A stretch of 64,000 nt of DNA from Saprospiraceae bacterium. Lineage in GTDB: Bacteria > Bacteroidota > Bacteroidia > Chitinophagales > Saprospiraceae. The notes under the pieces were generated by a model, which made no database searches, had not been told where the DNA came from, and saw only the letters and a program-made list of their open reading frames with translations. Numbering within the stretch: the stretch's first letter is position 1; the number at the start of each line of letters is the position of its first letter. Location: positions 62,001 to 126,000 of the forward strand of contig JAIYAP010000022.1 in assembly GCA_027488935.1 (NCBI GenBank), read 5' to 3'. This document shows, piece by piece, positions 59,954 through 64,000 of this stretch. The position numbers were made by a program, and so were the translations under genes.

Positions 59954-61843
59954 ATGTCAGACGTAATACAATTATTACCAGAGAGTGTAGCCAACCAAAT
60001 TGCGGCCGGAGAAGTGGTTCAAAGACCCGCTTCGGTGGTAAAGGAGTTGTTGGAAAATGCCATTGATGCGGGTGCTACCCGGATTCAATTGATTTTGCGT
60101 GAAGCGGGGAAAACCCTCATTCAGGTGATTGATAATGGATGTGGCATGTCGGAAACCGATGCGCGCATGAGTTTTGAGCGCCACGCAACTTCCAAAATTC
60201 GGGAATCCAAAGATTTATTCTCCATTTTAACCATGGGTTTCCGTGGGGAGGCCCTGGCTTCGATTGCGGCTGTAGCCCAGGTAGAAATGCGCACCCGACG
60301 CGCGATTGACGAATTGGGAACCCGCATTGTGGTAGAAGATTCAATGGTGAAAATCCAGGAACCTTGTCAATGTCCGCAGGGAACCAGCATTTCGGTTAAA
60401 AATCTGTTTTACAATGTGCCTGCCCGGCGCAATTTTCTGAAAGGAGACCCGGTTGAAATGCGGCATGCCCTGGATGAATTTCAGCGGGTAGCCATGGCCC
60501 AGCCCGAATTGTACTTTACGTTGCACCACAACGACCAGGAAATTTTTCATTTACCCAATGGCAATTTGCGGCAAAGGGTAGTCAAATTGTTTGGAGATGC
60601 GGTCAATAAAAAACTGGTGCCTGTAGAAGAACAAACCGAAATACTTTCCATCACTGGTTTTGTTGGCAAACCCGATCATTTTAAAAAAAGCCGCGGCGAG
60701 CAGTACTTTTTTGTAAACAAGCGGTTTATCAAAAGCAATTACTTGCACCATGCGGTTATAAGTGCTTATGAAGATCTATTGCCCGCCGAAACGAACCCGT
60801 TGTATGTGTTGTTTTTAGAAATTGATCCCAAACACGTGGATATCAATGTACATCCGACGAAGCAGGAGATCAAATTTGACGATGAAAAACTGGTGTACCA
60901 CTACTTAAAGGTGACTATACGCCATGCTTTGGGCAGCAACAACATTACGCCTACCCTCGATTTTGAAACAGAACCCGCGTTTCAGCCTGCCTTGATTCGG
61001 CAAAAACAGTTGCGCAATGAACAAAAAGAGGGCAAGGAAGCGGTGGATAATTTTCAGCGTAAATACGGCCCCAGTGACCCGGAAACCGCGCAACGCAATG
61101 CCAACAACCTGCAAAACTGGCAACGCATGTACGAAAACATGCGCATGATGGATGGCGGAAACCCCGAACCAATCCTGCCTGAAAACAAGGAAGAAACCAG
61201 CGCCACGCGTCCAGGATTTGAAATTCGGCAAAGTGCCCAGGACCATGAAATGGATGACGAAACCCAAAGTTTCTCGAAAGGCTTGAAGGAGCCTTATCAG
61301 ATCCATGGTCAATACCTGGTTAGCCATATCAAGTCGGGTTTTATGTTAATCGATCAGCAGGCGGCGACCGAACGCATTTTATACGAACGGTACCTTGCGG
61401 CGTTGGAAAACCAGCCCATTGCCACCCAAGCGGCGCTGTTCCCTAAAAACATCGAGCTGTCTGGAGCAGATGCCGCATTATTGCGGGATATTTTGCCCGA
61501 AGTGAACTGCCTGGGATTTGATATTCAAGAATTTGGCGGTAATACTTTCGTGATACACGGAACACCTGCCGATATGGCAGGCCAACGAGAGGAAGTATTG
61601 TTGGAAAAAGTACTGAATCAATACAAAGATAATTTTGAGTTAGAATTGGGTATTCGGGATAATTTGGCCCGTTCGATGGCGAAAAGTGCGGCTTTAAAAC
61701 GCGGACAATCGCTGACCGTTCGGGAAATGCAGGATTTGATTGATCAATTATTTGCCTGTGCACTCCCTTTCCAAAGCCCCTCGGGCCGAAATTGTTTTAT
61801 TACATTTGACCTCGAAGATTTACAAAAACGATTTAACCCGTAG
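59954..61843 (+). CDS. mutL: DNA mismatch repair protein MutL
   Basis: A 629-aa GHL-ATPase that links MutS mismatch recognition to strand removal. N-terminal motifs: IAAGEVVQRPASVVKELLENA, DNGCGMSETDARMSFERHAT, GFRGEALASIAAV, NLFYNVPARRNFL and DINVHPTKQEIKF. A linker (about 335-450) precedes the C-terminal dimerisation domain. The endonuclease motif, normally DQHA-x2-E-x4-E, reads DQQAATERILYE: the acids are kept but the His is Gln. The start is set by the promoter position. Two rhomboid genes follow on the same strand, the first 8 bp downstream. Confidence 0.96.
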   Translation: MSDVIQLLPESVANQIAAGEVVQRPASVVKELLENAIDAGATRIQLILREAGKTLIQVIDNGCGMSETDARMSFERHATSKIRESKDLFSILTMGFRGEALASIAAVAQVEMRTRRAIDELGTRIVVEDSMVKIQEPCQCPQGTSISVKNLFYNVPARRNFLKGDPVEMRHALDEFQRVAMAQPELYFTLHHNDQEIFHLPNGNLRQRVVKLFGDAVNKKLVPVEEQTEILSITGFVGKPDHFKKSRGEQYFFVNKRFIKSNYLHHAVISAYEDLLPAETNPLYVLFLEIDPKHVDINVHPTKQEIKFDDEKLVYHYLKVTIRHALGSNNITPTLDFETEPAFQPALIRQKQLRNEQKEGKEAVDNFQRKYGPSDPETAQRNANNLQNWQRMYENMRMMDGGNPEPILPENKEETSATRPGFEIRQSAQDHEMDDETQSFSKGLKEPYQIHGQYLVSHIKSGFMLIDQQAATERILYERYLAALENQPIATQAALFPKNIELSGADAALLRDILPEVNCLGFDIQEFGGNTFVIHGTPADMAGQREEVLLEKVLNQYKDNFELELGIRDNLARSMAKSAALKRGQSLTVREMQDLIDQLFACALPFQSPSGRNCFITFDLEDLQKRFNP

Positions 61844-61851
61844 TTCAGCGC

Positions 61852-62529
61852 ATGTCCATATTTCAATTTTATCAGCCGTTTACCGGCGTGGTCCGGCATC
61901 TTGTCATCATCAATGTATTGATGTTTGTGGGCACTTATATTCTGTTGGGCCCCGAACGCTATGACCCCTACACCGGGGAGGTGCTCAGTCTGGGACGTAT
62001 GATGTTTGCGGTATATATGCCGGGTTCTGTGCATTTTCAGCCCTTTCAGCTCGTTACTTACATGTTTATGCATGCGGACGTAATGCATATTGCTTTTAAC
62101 ATGTTGTCGTTATATATATTTGGGTCCATGGTAGAAATGGTTTGGGGTCCCAAACGGTTTCTGTTTTACTATTTAGTTTGTGGCTTGGGTGCTTTGGCAC
62201 TACACATGGCGGTGCAATGGTGGGAGTTATCGGCACAAGGCATCGATCCGCGCAGTTTTAATGGTGCTATGCTGGGTGCATCGGGCTCTGTATTTGGCAT
62301 TTATGCCGCGTTTGCGTATTTGTTTCCCAACCAAATTATTAGTTTGTTGTTTCCTCCTATATCCTTGAAGGCAAAATATTTCGTTCTGATCATGGGCGGC
62401 CTGGAGTTGTTTTATGGCGTACGCGGTACAGATTCGGGGGTAGCACATTTTGCCCATGTCGGCGGTGCTTTATTTGGGTTTATTCTGATCATGATTTGGT
62501 ACAAAGGGCGCTTTCGCAACATGTTTTAG
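61852..62529 (+). CDS. Rhomboid intramembrane serine protease
   Basis: A 225-aa membrane protease with about six helices. The catalytic Ser is S144 in GASGSVFG, the matching His is H202 in HFAHVGGALFG, and HADVMHIAFNMLSLYIFG is the family's N-terminal active-site region. All residues needed for activity are present. It is 8 bp after mutL and 47 bp before a second rhomboid, so the three are probably one transcript. Confidence 0.95.
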   Translation: MSIFQFYQPFTGVVRHLVIINVLMFVGTYILLGPERYDPYTGEVLSLGRMMFAVYMPGSVHFQPFQLVTYMFMHADVMHIAFNMLSLYIFGSMVEMVWGPKRFLFYYLVCGLGALALHMAVQWWELSAQGIDPRSFNGAMLGASGSVFGIYAAFAYLFPNQIISLLFPPISLKAKYFVLIMGGLELFYGVRGTDSGVAHFAHVGGALFGFILIMIWYKGRFRNMF

Positions 62530-62576
62530 GGCAGTTGGCGTACTTTTATCACAATAACATTGCGAACAATTGTAAC

Positions 62577-63512
62577 ATGGCATTATTCAGGTCAATTTGG
62601 GATGATTTAAAATATTCCCTGCGTACAGGCAGCATGGTAACCAAGCTGGTAGTCGTCAATTTTGCCATTTTTGTAGCGGTCAACTTGGGGTTTGTAGTAC
62701 TCTGGCTCATCAAACTTTGGACGCCCATCGACCTTGAATACTGGGGTGCCATCCAGTATTTGTGTATTTCGTCCGACTGGCAAAAATTATTGATGCGGCC
62801 CTGGACCATTTTTACGCACTTTTTTTTGCACGTAAATGTCTGGCATTTAGTAAATAATGTATTTGGGCTGTATTTGTTTGGTACAATCGTGGGCGACTTG
62901 GTGGGCGAGCGCAGGGTATTGCCCTTGTATTTGATGGGCGGATTGGCGGGCGCTTTGGTATTCTTTATTTCTGCCAATTTATCGGCCTCTTTTGGTGATT
63001 ATGCGCTGGGGGCTTCGGCTGCGGTGATGGCCATGGCAGGCGCGGCCCTTACACTCGCACCCGATTATCGCGTGGCTTTGTTGTTGGTAGGCGAGGTAAA
63101 AGTCAAATATATTGTACTGGTGTTTGTGTTGCTCGATCTGGTAGGAATTGCCGGTAGCAACATGGCAGCAGGTGGTAATATCGCACATTTGGGCGGTCTG
63201 GCGATGGGTATTTTATTTGTTTTGCGTTTGCGGGATGGAAAAGACATGGCCGAAACCGTCAATACCCTGCTGAGCCGACTTCAAAACGTGTTCAAATCAA
63301 GGCCCAAAACAGCCAAACAGCAACCCAAACGCAAGGTTAAAACAGCGATTCGGGCTACCATGGGCAATACCGGCGGCAGTGCCAGTTCCGACCATAACGA
63401 TATGTCACACCAGCAGCAACTGGATGCCATTTTGGAAAAAATAAAAGATTCGGGCTACGAAAATTTGACGCAGGCCGAAAAAGACTTCCTTTACGACGCC
63501 AGCAAAAAATAG
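62577..63512 (+). CDS. Second rhomboid protease with C-terminal DUF6576-like domain
   Basis: A 311-aa rhomboid. The catalytic Ser is S147 in GASAAVMA and the His is H204 in NIAHLGGLAMG. The usual GxSG reads GASA, so the second Gly is missing, but both catalytic residues remain. After the last helix a basic linker (KTAKQQPKRKVKTAIR) leads to a helical C-terminal segment (LDAILEKIKDSGYENLTQAE, then KDFLYDASKK) found in Bacteroidota rhomboids. ATG 62577 is chosen; the longer frame overlaps the first rhomboid. Confidence 0.93.
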   Translation: MALFRSIWDDLKYSLRTGSMVTKLVVVNFAIFVAVNLGFVVLWLIKLWTPIDLEYWGAIQYLCISSDWQKLLMRPWTIFTHFFLHVNVWHLVNNVFGLYLFGTIVGDLVGERRVLPLYLMGGLAGALVFFISANLSASFGDYALGASAAVMAMAGAALTLAPDYRVALLLVGEVKVKYIVLVFVLLDLVGIAGSNMAAGGNIAHLGGLAMGILFVLRLRDGKDMAETVNTLLSRLQNVFKSRPKTAKQQPKRKVKTAIRATMGNTGGSASSDHNDMSHQQQLDAILEKIKDSGYENLTQAEKDFLYDASKK

Positions 63513-63559
63513 TTCAGCAGCACCCTACACCTTTTGCACCAACCGCTACCTACCCGTAC

Positions 63560-64000
63560 ATGCGCCAAATTCTGAAGCATACCATCCGTATTTTCAGTGT
63601 GGCGGTCGTGCTGCTTACCCTGCTTGCCTACCTGTGTCCACTGATAAACCCCACTATATTTCGCTGGCTCGCGTTTTTTGGCACCGCTTTCCCCTGGCTG
63701 CTCTTGTTTAATGTAATATTACTGGCAATATGGACCTGGCGACTCAACCGTTTTGCCTTTTATCACCTGGGCGTTATTGCCTTTGGCTGGCAGTATGTCA
63801 CTGGGTTTGTTGGGTTTTCGGTGGGTAAAAACGAGGCTCCCAGTACGGCATATACAGTTGCCACCCACAACTTGGGCGGACTATATCGGGGGAAACGGTT
63901 CAATACCAAAGAAAGAGAAAGTGTGGCCGATGCATACGCCGCTTTTTTGCAAGAAAATGGCGTGCCTGATATTTTGTGTACCCAGGAAACAAGTGGCAAA
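63560..64000 (+). CDS. Endonuclease/exonuclease/phosphatase-family membrane protein (partial)
   Basis: The first 147 residues of a protein cut by the window edge. Three N-terminal helices (about 10-30, 35-58 and 65-88) are followed by the start of an EEP domain: YTVATHNLGGLYRG (the metal-binding Asn) and DILCTQETSGK (the catalytic Glu). This layout matches membrane-tethered Bacteroidota EEP proteins. It lies 47 bp after the second rhomboid on the same strand. Confidence 0.85.
   Translation, partial: MRQILKHTIRIFSVAVVLLTLLAYLCPLINPTIFRWLAFFGTAFPWLLLFNVILLAIWTWRLNRFAFYHLGVIAFGWQYVTGFVGFSVGKNEAPSTAYTVATHNLGGLYRGKRFNTKERESVADAYAAFLQENGVPDILCTQETSGK

Overview
The window reads as one stretch of chromosome from a member of the Bacteroidota, most likely a Saprospiraceae/Haliscomenobacter-like lineage (my inference; no rRNA is present). 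The signs are Bacteroidota-type -7 promoter elements (TAnnTTTG) upstream of many genes, type IX secretion C-terminal sorting tails on two intact proteins plus one duplicated tail fragment, lipoprotein-rich efflux operons, a GH92 exo-mannosidase with C-terminal accessory domains, and a rhomboid carrying a small C-terminal helical domain. Base composition is near 50% GC. Two toxin-antitoxin loci and an HNH cassette are visibly more AT-rich.

Layout. 0-9 kb: a SoxB/5'-nucleotidase-like phosphoesterase whose export region is invaded by a palindromic repeat; a sterol-desaturase-like hydroxylase; a DsrE-like exported protein; an AraC regulator; D-lactate dehydrogenase; a MacA/FtsX/LolD-type ABC exporter. 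9-13 kb: a GerW/DUF2953 pair, then tyrosine catabolism (homogentisate dioxygenase, 4-hydroxyphenylpyruvate dioxygenase) and a DoxX-like membrane protein. 13-20 kb: a T9SS cargo protein, an HMA/DUF3347 metal-binding protein, fumarase, a LuxR-type response regulator, hpt and rnhB. 20-24.7 kb is an accessory island: a UPF0175/DUF3368 toxin-antitoxin pair, an 858-aa effector-associated-domain/TM/FGE-sulfatase-fold protein whose C-terminus looks like the variable region of a diversity-generating retroelement, three long perfect palindromes and a broken VapBC-like pair. 24.7-34 kb: methyltransferase, cinA, a nucleotidyltransferase-GHMP kinase fusion, a GT39-like membrane protein, an HNH cassette bracketed by about 300-bp direct repeats, and a 964-aa T9SS protein. 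34-40.6 kb: an RND tripartite efflux operon. 40.6-45.9 kb: SDR/YceI/AraC, a WG-repeat protein, a PaaE-like reductase and rpsT. 46-54 kb: sucA, an MBL hydrolase, a DppB-like permease, a FemAB/GNAT-like protein and a VWA/T9SS protein. 54-64 kb: a TPR adenylate cyclase, GH92, mutL, two rhomboids and the start of an EEP-family phosphatase.

Most of the window is ordinary housekeeping and metabolism. The unusual parts are the palindromic repeat family, found both between genes and translated in frame inside genes; the putative DGR-diversified conflict protein; and the repeat-bracketed HNH cassette. No rRNA, tRNA, CRISPR array, transposase or reverse transcriptase gene was recognised.
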